The position numbers were made by a program, and so were the translations under genes. Positions 8,205 through 16,286 of a stretch of 64,000 nucleotides of DNA are shown piece after piece. Location: the NCBI GenBank assembly GCA_050011155.1, contig JBEKJP010000018.1, forward strand, positions 8,840 through 72,839. The letters are read 5' to 3'. Positions within the stretch are counted from its first letter, which is position 1. The number at the start of each line of letters is the position of its first letter. This DNA is from Palsa-504 sp050011155. Lineage in GTDB: Bacteria; Actinomycetota; Actinomycetes; Streptosporangiales; Streptosporangiaceae. Below the pieces are notes generated by a model. It saw only the letters and a list, made by a program, of their open reading frames with translations, was not told the DNA's origin and did no database searches.

Positions 8205-8282
8205 ATCGGTTCTGGTCAGCTGAGATCACATCCCCGGCCCGGCCGCGTCTCACGCGAACACCATAAATAATGCTCGCGGCAG

Positions 8283-8378
8283 GGCTTGTTCCTTTACCTG
8301 GTCCTCGACCGGCAGAAGGCCAACCTGGCCCTGGCCCGCCACAACCTCAGGCGGATCGAAGCCGACCTGGCCGTCTGA
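8283..8378 (+). pseudogene. Roadblock/LC7 C-terminal fragment
   Basis: The plus-strand frame reads GLFLYLVLDRQKANLALARH then NLRRIEADLAV and a stop. It aligns well with the last 30 residues of the intact roadblock protein at 6350-6724 (LLLVILDRSRVNLAMARREI). No N-terminal part is present, so it is a relic of a second roadblock gene, back to back with the DUF4388-like pseudogene. Confidence 0.6.
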
Positions 8379-8451
8379 CGCCAGCCGCATCTCCCGGCGT
8401 TTACCGGTCGTCTCGCGTCCTGCGCTGGCGCACCAGCGCAGGACGGCCCGG

Positions 8452-9462
8452 TCACCTTACGGTGCCTGACCAGTCGATGGTGAAGCCGGCCAGGGTATAG
8501 CCGAGCGCGTTCACGGTCGGCTGGACGAAGTTGTTCCTGACGATCTGCGTGGCCTGTGTCTCGGCCGCCCTGATCAGCGGCCCGGTGATACTCGGGTTGT
8601 TCTTGGCCTGCGCGAACGCCAGGTTCTGGGCTTGGGCGTAGAGCACCGACACGGAGAACTGCGGCCGTATCAGGGCGCCGCAGCCGAGCCCCGGGTAGGT
8701 CCAGCTGTGCTGGACGTCGACCGGGTGTGACATCGTATCGTCCACGGTCACGTCGTGGACCGACTGCGGCAGCTGGGGCAGCGGCAAGACGATGGCTACG
8801 CTCACGCGGCCCGGTATCCCGGTCGCGGGCCGGGCTAGGACCTGCAGCCGGTAGTGGCCGGTGCCCGAGCCCCACCAGCCCGGTCCCGGGTTGAGGTCCA
8901 CGGTGGCCGAGGCGTGGCCGGTGGTCGCGAAGGTGCTCGAGTACCAGCACGGCCAGATGCCGATGTTCTTCGAGACCTTATGCGTAAACGTGAAGTTGAA
9001 GTTCTCGGTGCCCAGCGCGGGCCGCGAGATGCCCTCGATCTTCTGCAGCACCCAAGGGCCGACGCTGACGTCGGTGGTCGTCCCCGCGGTGACCGACTGC
9101 CAGGGCCAGCTCAACGCGACATGCGGCAGCCGCACATTGAGCCCGACCAGGTGCAGGGCCGCGGACAGCGCGGTCAGTACCGCCCAGGCGATGGCCTTGC
9201 GGAAGATCAGTGCGACCAGGACCAGAGCCGCGCCCCAGGCGAGCTTCCGCGGGATCCGCCGGCGCCGGGCCGGCCTGACCAGCTGACCGCGGATCACCTG
9301 CCGTGGCGCCGCCTGCCGCCGTGCCGCCTGCCGCCGTGCCGCCCGGTACCGGGGCTGGTCCGGCGGGAGGTACCACGTGTCACCGTCCCACGGATCCTCC
9401 TCCCCGGCATCGTGTTCCCACGCGTCCCGTTCCCAGGCTTCCTTCTTCCAGGCATCCAGCAT
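8452..9462 (-). CDS. Single-pass membrane protein of unknown function in wall-hydrolase operon
   Basis: A 336-residue protein with an acidic, Trp-rich N-terminus (DAWKKEAWERDAWEHDAG), an Arg-rich stretch, one transmembrane helix at about residues 74-95 (LAWGAALVLVALIFRKAIAWAV) and a C-terminal outer domain of about 240 residues. The outer part contains regular beta-type segments and ends with a helical portion. I do not recognise a family. The ATG follows AAGGAGG and lies 28 bases after the hydrolase gene, so it is the third gene of the operon. It may help place or regulate the hydrolase in the envelope. Confidence 0.7.
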   Translation of the reverse strand: MLDAWKKEAWERDAWEHDAGEEDPWDGDTWYLPPDQPRYRAARRQAARRQAAPRQVIRGQLVRPARRRRIPRKLAWGAALVLVALIFRKAIAWAVLTALSAALHLVGLNVRLPHVALSWPWQSVTAGTTTDVSVGPWVLQKIEGISRPALGTENFNFTFTHKVSKNIGIWPCWYSSTFATTGHASATVDLNPGPGWWGSGTGHYRLQVLARPATGIPGRVSVAIVLPLPQLPQSVHDVTVDDTMSHPVDVQHSWTYPGLGCGALIRPQFSVSVLYAQAQNLAFAQAKNNPSITGPLIRAAETQATQIVRNNFVQPTVNALGYTLAGFTIDWSGTVR

Positions 9463-9490
9463 CGGTGACCCTCCTTTCTGGTCGCGGGGA

Positions 9491-12367
9491 CTAGGCGACG
9501 GCCGGGTAACCGAGGCTCAGCACGACGGGCACGGCGCCGAACGGCTGGCGGAACCGGGTTCCCGGCTTGTCCGGCGCGTTCGGGTCCTTGATGTCGGGCC
9601 AGCGCATCTTGACCTGCTGAGCGGTCAGGCCCTCCACCGAGTAGGGGAACTCCATGGCGGAGATGTCGTGCAGCTTGAGCAGGCCGCCCCAGCGGAAGGC
9701 GGCGAAGACCCGGGCCAGTTCGCGAACGGACAGCGGGCGCCTGGCGGTGATGTCGATCCAGTAGACCGCCATCGCCAGCTCGACCAGGTCGGCGGCGCAC
9801 TGGGTCAGGGCCTCGGATTTCGTCCGGTAGACCGTCCCGCCGGCGTTGACCGTACCCAGCTTCTCGCCGTAGACCGGCGAGAAGCGCGGTTTGGCCTGGC
9901 ACTGCATCCAGTCGCACGCGGCAAGCAGCTCCCAGCGGATGCCCGTGTAGTCGGCCACCTCGTCGTAGAGCGGCTCGGCCAGGCTGAGCGGCGCCCTCGC
10001 GGCGGCGTTGAAAGCGGCCGTGACCGCCGGCGGCAGCTGTGGCGCGTACCGGACCGCCCGCGGACGCCGCGGCGCCACCCTGGCCGCCGGCCGCTCGGCC
10101 CGCCGCCGCGCGGTCGCGGTTCCGGCCAGACCAGATCCAGCCAGCACGGCTCCGGCGAGCGCCCCCGTCGCGACCGGAGCCTGCCGTCCCGGCGCGGTGC
10201 CGTAGGCGTCGAGCACGCCAGGAATCGTCGCCGTGCCATGCGCCCCGCCCGCCGTTCCGGCCCGCTGGCCCTGCCCGGCCCGCTGGCCCTGCCCGGCCCG
10301 CTGGCCCTGCCCGGACGACTGGCCGCGACCCGGCGATTGACCGTATCCAGAAGAAGCGGAGACGGCGGCCGGAGATGCGGCGGGAGCCGACGCCGATGGG
10401 GCCGCCGCCGAGGCGGTGGCGGCCGGAACCGCGGACGCCGCGGACGCGGACGGAGCGGGCGCCGCCGGGATCGACGCCTGGCTCAATGGGGCTTGGCTAG
10501 CCCGGGCCTGGCTGACTGGCGCCGGGCTGGCCGGGATCTGGCTGACTGGCGCCAGGCCGGTCGGCGCAGCCTGCGCCGTGGTCGCCGTGGAGGCGTCGTA
10601 GCGGTACAGGTTGTACAGCTTCATGATCGTGATCAGGTTGGCGCCGTAATTCGGATCGGTGGCGTAGACGCCGGTCAGGCTGGTCGCGAAGGCGTCCGGG
10701 TGACTGCGGTTCGCCATCGCGTGCTGATAGTCCGAGCCGGTGGCGAGGAGTTCGCTGTGGTCCGCGATGCTCTCCGCGACGTTGTGATAGACGCGGAACT
10801 GGGCGGTAACCGTGACCCAGCGGCCGTTCTCGTATTCGCTCGTCGGCAAGGCGTCGCTGCCGGCCGGCCCGGTGCCCTTGATGCCGAACAGGTTGTGGTC
10901 CCGGATGGCCAGCGCGCTCTGGCCCCAGCCGGATTCGTCTACCGCCTGGGCGATCGTGACCGCCGCCGGGACTCCGTACCGGCTCTGCGCGGCCATCGCG
11001 CCCGGCGCGATCGCGCTGATGAAGGCCTGCTGGCTGGAGGTGTCCGGAACGTGCGTCGCCGACGCGGGCGGGTTGTTCCTGGTGTACGACGGCGCGGCCG
11101 GAGACGAGGACGTGCTGGCCGTGCTGGCCGCACCCGCGGCGCCGGCCGGACTGGACAGGCCTTCCGAAGCCGCCTGCAGTCCCGGAATGGCCGCCGTGCC
11201 GCCCGGCGGCGTCCGGCCGTCGGCTTGCGTCCGCCCGCGGGCCTGGGTCGTGGCGGTCCGGCCCCGGCTCGGCGCGGCCCTCCCCTTCGCCGCCTTCGCC
11301 CGGCTCTGGGGGGCCTGGGATGCGCTGTTCTGGCTGGCGCCCGCGTTGGCGGTCGTCCCGGTGCTGTTCCCGGCCGCTATGTCCGCCATGAGGCCGGGCA
11401 CCGTCGCCATGCCCGCTGTGCCTGCCCGCCCCGTCCGGCCCGCGGTGCCCGCCATCTTGGCCGTACCTTTCCCGGTCGGCGCGAGGACTGCCGTGCCCGT
11501 ACCCGGGACCACGGCTCCGCCGGCGTCCGCCGTTCCCTGGGTGCCTTGTTCCACGATTCCGGCTGTCACCGCCTGGGCCGCCACCCCGTCGGCCGACCCG
11601 CCGCTCGCGGACGTGCCGCTCGCGGCCGCGCTGGCCAGGTCGCCGTTGTTCACGAATCCGGTGACGCCCTGGCTGGCCAGCGGGCCGCTGTAGGTGTGCG
11701 CGTTGACCGACAGGTTCGGCGCCGAGTCGCCGCCGATCGTGAACAGCACTCCGCCGGAGTACTTGGTGACCACCTCCACGTGGCCGTCGAACAGCACCCA
11801 GTCACCCGGCTGAGGACGGTAACCGTCGCCCAGCGGGTGCCAGCGGCCGTGCGCCTGGGCGTCCTGCATCACGGAGGTGATCTGCGGTGAGTCCGGGTTG
11901 GCATCGACCCGCACGTCAGCCCACTGGTGCAGCGGCCACGGGTAGGTCGTGCCCCCGGTCACCCAGCTCTGCTGACCGGTGGCCTGGGCGCCGAGGGCCA
12001 GCGTCAGGCTGGCGAAGGCGGCGCACGTCTGGCCGTGGTCGGCGCCGTCCGCGCTGTCCTGGCCCCAGATCAGCGCTTCCATCTCGGCCGGGCTCTTCGT
12101 CTGGGCCATGTTCAGGTAGTACCGGGCCACCTTGACAACGGCGGCTCGCATCGCCTTCTCGCTCGATGACATGGCCCGGGACGGCTGGGTGCTCGCGGCC
12201 GCGCTGGCCGGCTTCTTGAGCGCCATCAGCTTCACCGGCATGTGCGTGGGCGACGTCATCTCGCCGACTGTGCCGTGGGCGAAGGCGAATCCGGTCATCG
12301 CTCCGCATGTGCTGAGGCTGACAAGCGCGGTCGCCTGCTGCCAGGTCGGCTTCCTGACGGGATGCAC
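9491..12367 (-). CDS. Two-domain peptidoglycan hydrolase (CHAP-like plus glucosaminidase)
   Basis: A 958-residue secreted or anchored protein. Residues 10-32 form a signal or membrane helix. Residues about 70-240 are CHAP-like, with candidate Cys115 (GQTCAAF) and His196 (VLFDGHVEVV). After an Ala/Gly/Ser-rich linker, residues about 445-590 are a glucosaminidase-type lysozyme domain (AVDESGWGQS with Glu478; HNLFGIKG). A second linker with QGQRAG repeats leads to a C-terminal domain (about 795-958; RWELLAACDWMQCQ, SPVYGEKLGTV) that I cannot name; it weakly recalls a transglycosylase fold without the usual Glu. GTG at 12367 was chosen because GAAGGTG precedes it. It probably cuts both glycan strands and stem peptides. 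Confidence 0.82.
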   Translation of the reverse strand: MHPVRKPTWQQATALVSLSTCGAMTGFAFAHGTVGEMTSPTHMPVKLMALKKPASAAASTQPSRAMSSSEKAMRAAVVKVARYYLNMAQTKSPAEMEALIWGQDSADGADHGQTCAAFASLTLALGAQATGQQSWVTGGTTYPWPLHQWADVRVDANPDSPQITSVMQDAQAHGRWHPLGDGYRPQPGDWVLFDGHVEVVTKYSGGVLFTIGGDSAPNLSVNAHTYSGPLASQGVTGFVNNGDLASAAASGTSASGGSADGVAAQAVTAGIVEQGTQGTADAGGAVVPGTGTAVLAPTGKGTAKMAGTAGRTGRAGTAGMATVPGLMADIAAGNSTGTTANAGASQNSASQAPQSRAKAAKGRAAPSRGRTATTQARGRTQADGRTPPGGTAAIPGLQAASEGLSSPAGAAGAASTASTSSSPAAPSYTRNNPPASATHVPDTSSQQAFISAIAPGAMAAQSRYGVPAAVTIAQAVDESGWGQSALAIRDHNLFGIKGTGPAGSDALPTSEYENGRWVTVTAQFRVYHNVAESIADHSELLATGSDYQHAMANRSHPDAFATSLTGVYATDPNYGANLITIMKLYNLYRYDASTATTAQAAPTGLAPVSQIPASPAPVSQARASQAPLSQASIPAAPAPSASAASAVPAATASAAAPSASAPAASPAAVSASSGYGQSPGRGQSSGQGQRAGQGQRAGQGQRAGTAGGAHGTATIPGVLDAYGTAPGRQAPVATGALAGAVLAGSGLAGTATARRRAERPAARVAPRRPRAVRYAPQLPPAVTAAFNAAARAPLSLAEPLYDEVADYTGIRWELLAACDWMQCQAKPRFSPVYGEKLGTVNAGGTVYRTKSEALTQCAADLVELAMAVYWIDITARRPLSVRELARVFAAFRWGGLLKLHDISAMEFPYSVEGLTAQQVKMRWPDIKDPNAPDKPGTRFRQPFGAVPVVLSLGYPAVA

Positions 12368-12441
12368 GAAATCACCTTCTTCCACGTTCCGGTTCTGGCT
12401 CGCTGGCTGGGTGTCGGGTTCGCGGTTCCGGGTCTGCTCCT

Positions 12442-13596
12442 CTAGCTCGCCTGCGACAGGTTCTTGAGGATCGCCTGGACCTGCGCGTTCCCCGGGTTGT
12501 CGGCGTTGGCGAAGAGCACGCCGACGTCGTAGGCCTGGGCGTCGGTGGCGCCGACCACCCACTGCTTGTAGGCGTCCGCCACCAGGGCGGCCTGCCCGGT
12601 CGCGGTGTTCACCGGCTGAGCGCACAGGCTCGGGAAGCCCGCGTGCGAGACGACCGCCGACGAGCCGGTGTACTTGGCGCAGTTCGCCGGGCTGCCCTCC
12701 AGGCCCTGCTGTACCGTCGGCTTGCCGTTGGTGCCGGTCAGGGTGGCCCCGCCGATGATGTTGTTGAGGGCCCTGGCCGCCACTTCGAGGCTGTCCACCG
12801 GGTCCATGGGGTTGTACGGGTGGTGCATATTCAGCGACCACGCGATCTCGCCGCCCTGAGTCGGCGAGATCGGCTCCAGCCCCTGCCGACCCGTCTTGGA
12901 GTCGGTGAAGTTCGGATTGTTGCCGCTGGTCATCAGGGCGAACACCCAGAGGATCTGGCTCGTCGTCTTGCCGCAGGCGAAGTTGACCTGGCTGGGCTCG
13001 GAGGCCACGTTGGCGTTCTGGCAGGCGGTGGTGATCTGGGTCTGGACCGTCGCCACGCTGGCCGGCCAGGACGGACTGGACCTGAAGACCAGGACGGACA
13101 CCAGGGTGACCACGGCCACCGCGGCCGCCACGCCGAACATGATCTTGCGCGACCTGGGCCTGCGGACCCGGCTGACGCTACGCCGGCCGCGGTCGATAAT
13201 GGCCTGGGTCCGGTCCTCGGGGCCCGGTCCATGGCGCCCGGCCTCGGGCCAGCCGCCGACCTGGATAGGCGTCGTGAAATCGTCGTCAAGCTCCTCCTCG
13301 TCGAGGTAGTGCCTGGCCTGCGCCGGCCGTGACGCGGCCGGCCGGGACGGAACCTGCCGTGGCGGAACCTGCCGTGGCGGAGTCTGCCGCGACGGGCCCG
13401 GCTTCGGCTGGGCGCGCAGCATGCCGGGTCGCCCCCGGCGCGGTGCCCCGTCCTGGCCGTAGCTGGTCTCCGCGAGATCCCGGGCCCGGGCCGCATGCCA
13501 GTCGGACAGCTCGTTCTCGAGATCCGTGTCGCTGATTTCTAGCTCACTCAGCCACTCTTCATCTTCATCGTTAAAGTTTTCGAAATCCTCGCGCAT
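12442..13596 (-). CDS. Membrane-anchored protein with unknown outer domain, first gene of wall-hydrolase operon
   Basis: A 384-residue protein. The N-terminal about 155 residues are acidic then Pro/Arg-rich (PPRQVPPRQVPSRPAASRP), a transmembrane helix lies near residues 155-175 (IMFGVAAAVAVVTLVSVLVF), and the outer domain of about 205 residues includes ACGKTTSQILWVFALMTSG and RQGLEPISPTQGGEIAW. The latter recalls the GLMQVxPxT element of lytic transglycosylases, but the match is weak. ATG at 13596 follows GGAGGTG. The hydrolase gene starts 74 bases downstream on the same strand. Function unknown; a partner of the hydrolase is inferred from the operon. Confidence 0.72.
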   Translation of the reverse strand: MREDFENFNDEDEEWLSELEISDTDLENELSDWHAARARDLAETSYGQDGAPRRGRPGMLRAQPKPGPSRQTPPRQVPPRQVPSRPAASRPAQARHYLDEEELDDDFTTPIQVGGWPEAGRHGPGPEDRTQAIIDRGRRSVSRVRRPRSRKIMFGVAAAVAVVTLVSVLVFRSSPSWPASVATVQTQITTACQNANVASEPSQVNFACGKTTSQILWVFALMTSGNNPNFTDSKTGRQGLEPISPTQGGEIAWSLNMHHPYNPMDPVDSLEVAARALNNIIGGATLTGTNGKPTVQQGLEGSPANCAKYTGSSAVVSHAGFPSLCAQPVNTATGQAALVADAYKQWVVGATDAQAYDVGVLFANADNPGNAQVQAILKNLSQAS

Positions 13597-13822
13597 CGTT
13601 TTCACCTCCAGCATCTGCCATGAACTGGGACACTCCGGACCGACGGCCGGCGTACGGGCTTAAGCGGGCGGCCTGCTTCGCCCGGGGGAGCCCCGTCGGC
13701 CGCCCCGCGCTCCTGCCTCGCCGAACCGGCCCATGTAGGTATTAGAACACAGGATCGATCACCGTGGGAAGAGTTTGTTTGTACAGCTTAGCTGCGTTCG
13801 AACGGCGTTCCCCGAGTGCTTG

Positions 13823-15337
13823 CTAACGCAGCTCCGCACGGATCGGGCGCCCCGGCCGGGCGTCCGGCACGATATCGCCGTCGCGGACCACGAATTCGCC
13901 GTTAACCAGGACGTGACTGATACCAGCCGACGGGCGGGTGCTGTCGGCGTAACCGGCCCGGTCGGTGACCGTCGCGGGATCGAACACCACGACGTCGGCG
14001 TCCCGGCCGGACTGCAGGCGTCCCTTCCCGCGCATGGCCGGCACCCAGCCCTCGAGCAGCCGGGCCGGCTCGAGGCTGCACTTGGCCAGCACCTGCGGCA
14101 AGCCGGCCGCGCCGCCCGGAGCATCCCTGGTCAGCAGGCGAAGTGCCCGGCAGAACGTCCCGGCGGTCCTCGGGTGGGTGATGGCCGTCGGCGGCAGCGG
14201 CCAGGCCAGCGGATCCACCGGGGGAGAGGTCCAGGTCAGCGGCATGGCGTCGCTGGCTACGACCGAGCCGGGGAAGGTCAGCGAACGCATCAGCAGTGCC
14301 CGGTCGGCGGCCGAGGACTCGTCCAGCAGGTCGATGATGACCAGCCCGCCGGGGTCGGCTGCACGCAGTTCCCGCAGCCGCGCCTCGCTCGCCACCCGTT
14401 CGCCGGTCGGCGCGTAGGTGAGCGAGGACGGTGTCAGCCCGCGCTCGCCGAGCCGTTCGGGGGCCAGGAACGCCGCGCCGATGCCGGTCATCCCGGACCC
14501 GTACGGGTACGCCTCGGTCGTGACCCGCGATCCGGCCGCCTGGGCCCGGGCCACCAGGGCCAGGACACGGTCGATATGCCGGTGCGACGTGCTGTTGATG
14601 TGGCAGTAGTGCATGTGAGCGCCGGTTTCCCCGGCCGCGCGGACGATCTCCTCGGCGCCGTCGGCGAGCGTGGCCGGCACCATTTCCACCAGGTCCCGTG
14701 CGTGGGTGAAGGTCGCCACGCCGCTGCGCGCGGCTAGTTCCGCGACCCGCAGGTACTCATCCGGCTGGGCCGCGGGCGCGTACCCGAGCAGGACGCCGAT
14801 GCCGAGCGCCCCGTCGGCCAGGTCGGCCGAGATCCGCTCGAGCAGCGCCGTGAGCTGGGCTGGCCCGGCCGCGCGCTGCCAGGCCGGATCCGAGATGCGG
14901 GCCATGAACGCGCCCAGGCTGGCCTGGTCGGGCAGGCCGCCGACAGTCTCCATCCGGGCCAGGGCCCAGGAGGCGGAGAAACCGTAGTTGACCGGGCGTC
15001 CCTGCTCGGCCGCGCGCCGGTAGGCGTCGGCCACCGGCGTGTCGCCCGCCTCGAGTTCCAGCGCCGTGGTCACGCCGTCCAGCGCCTGCAGCCGCAGCCC
15101 GCCCACGTCGTTGACGTGGCTGTGCAGGTCGACGAACCCGGCCGTCACCACCTGCCCGGACACGTCCTCCTCCACCCGCCCGGGCGCCACGGCCTCCCCG
15201 ACGGCCGCGATCCGGCCGTCCGCGATCGCCACGTCCCGGATGGCGTCCAGGCCCGACTCGGGGTCGATCACGCGCCCGCCTCGCAGGACCAGGTGCCATT
15301 CGTTCAGCGGTGCCTCCACTGCAGCAGTGTGCCCCAC
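13823..15337 (-). CDS. N-acyl-D-amino-acid deacylase family amidohydrolase
   Basis: A 504-residue metal-dependent amidohydrolase of the D-aminoacylase type. It has the N-terminal beta-sandwich strand LVLRGGRVIDPESGLDAIRDVAIADGRI, the metal motif FVDLHSHVND, THARD and HYCHINSTSHRHID for further metal ligands, DAMPL near the catalytic Asp, and a C-terminal return to the sandwich (GRLQSGRDADVVVFDPATV). The usual reaction is removal of an acyl group from an N-acyl-D-amino acid; some relatives act on other cyclic amides. The GTG start at 15337 is one of two close options (the other is 15319). It is divergent from the hydrolase at 15377. Confidence 0.83.
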   Translation of the reverse strand: MGHTAAVEAPLNEWHLVLRGGRVIDPESGLDAIRDVAIADGRIAAVGEAVAPGRVEEDVSGQVVTAGFVDLHSHVNDVGGLRLQALDGVTTALELEAGDTPVADAYRRAAEQGRPVNYGFSASWALARMETVGGLPDQASLGAFMARISDPAWQRAAGPAQLTALLERISADLADGALGIGVLLGYAPAAQPDEYLRVAELAARSGVATFTHARDLVEMVPATLADGAEEIVRAAGETGAHMHYCHINSTSHRHIDRVLALVARAQAAGSRVTTEAYPYGSGMTGIGAAFLAPERLGERGLTPSSLTYAPTGERVASEARLRELRAADPGGLVIIDLLDESSAADRALLMRSLTFPGSVVASDAMPLTWTSPPVDPLAWPLPPTAITHPRTAGTFCRALRLLTRDAPGGAAGLPQVLAKCSLEPARLLEGWVPAMRGKGRLQSGRDADVVVFDPATVTDRAGYADSTRPSAGISHVLVNGEFVVRDGDIVPDARPGRPIRAELR

Positions 15338-15376
15338 GGCTGTTAGCCTGACCAGGGCCAGGACCCGGGAGGGCAG

Positions 15377-16126
15377 ATGACGAGCGGCGGAACGCTACCG
15401 CGGGGGGCGGCCCCGTCGATGACCGTGACCGGCGTGGTCGTGATCGCGCACGGCGGCCAGGCGTCGAGCACCGAACCGACGAACGGGCTCCAGCCTGCCG
15501 TACTCCGGATGATCCCGGTCGCGGCGGCGATTCGGCACGTGCTGCGGGGGAGCGGCGCGGTAGTGCTGCGGCCGCGGTTCCGGGTCCGCGGCTGGAACGG
15601 CGATCAGGCCTCCCCGGTCACCGACCTGGAGGAGATGCTCGACGGTATCGCGGTCGGCTTCGGTGCCGTCCCGGTCGTCCTGATCGGGCATTCCATGGGC
15701 GCGCGGGCCGTCATCCGGGCCGCCGGGCACCCGGCGGTGTCCGCCGTCGCCGGCCTCGCGCCATGGCTGCCGCTTGGTGAGCCGGCCGCCCAGCTCGCCG
15801 GGCGGCGCGTGCTGCTCGCGCACGGGACCGCCGACACCATCACCAGCCCGGCCGAGACCTGGGCCTTCGTCAAGCGGGCGCGTGAGGTCACCACGGTGAC
15901 GGCCATCGAGGTACGCGACGGCGATCACCCGATGCTGCGCCGCGCTCGCCTCTGGCACGCGATCGCCGCCGAGTTCGCCCGATCCGCCGTGGGCCCGGCC
16001 GCCAGCCCCGCCAGCCCCGCCAGCCCCGCCAGCCCCGCCAGCCCCGAGGATTCCGCCGGGACCACGGACGACGTCGCGGCCGCCGTGACCGTCCGAGCCG
16101 GCGAGCACTCCCGCATTGTGCTCTGA
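15377..16126 (+). CDS. Alpha/beta hydrolase
   Basis: A 249-residue alpha/beta-hydrolase-fold protein. The nucleophile elbow is GHSMGARA (Ser at about residue 98), the acid is in AHGTADTITSP and the His in RDGDHPMLRRAR, so the triad is complete. It resembles small dienelactone-hydrolase or lysophospholipase-like enzymes, but the substrate is unknown. The C-terminal tail has an ASP tripeptide repeated about four times (9-base DNA units at 16004-16048). The start is ATG at 15377, 40 bases from the divergent amidohydrolase. Confidence 0.78.
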   Translation: MTSGGTLPRGAAPSMTVTGVVVIAHGGQASSTEPTNGLQPAVLRMIPVAAAIRHVLRGSGAVVLRPRFRVRGWNGDQASPVTDLEEMLDGIAVGFGAVPVVLIGHSMGARAVIRAAGHPAVSAVAGLAPWLPLGEPAAQLAGRRVLLAHGTADTITSPAETWAFVKRAREVTTVTAIEVRDGDHPMLRRARLWHAIAAEFARSAVGPAASPASPASPASPASPEDSAGTTDDVAAAVTVRAGEHSRIVL

Positions 16127-16286
16127 ACAGACCTGTCATCCGCTTCGGACGCATATGTCCCGCGCCTTTGACCTGCACCAAATTACTGAAAGCGTCTGCC
16201 TCATCGCTCAGTGTGTTATACAACAAGGTTGTGGCGACTTGCCCCGTCTGCCGCAGTAAGCGAACAGTAAGGGAAGAGGTGCGGAA

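Noticed and set aside
9377..11890. An 837-residue open frame on the plus strand
   Set aside because: It is antisense to the wall hydrolase, whose domains are clear. The plus frame is a low-complexity Arg/Gly-rich shadow caused by high GC at third codon positions.
12368..12841. N-terminal extension of the wall hydrolase to 12841
   Set aside because: It overlaps the upstream membrane-protein gene and lacks family character; a good binding site precedes GTG 12367.
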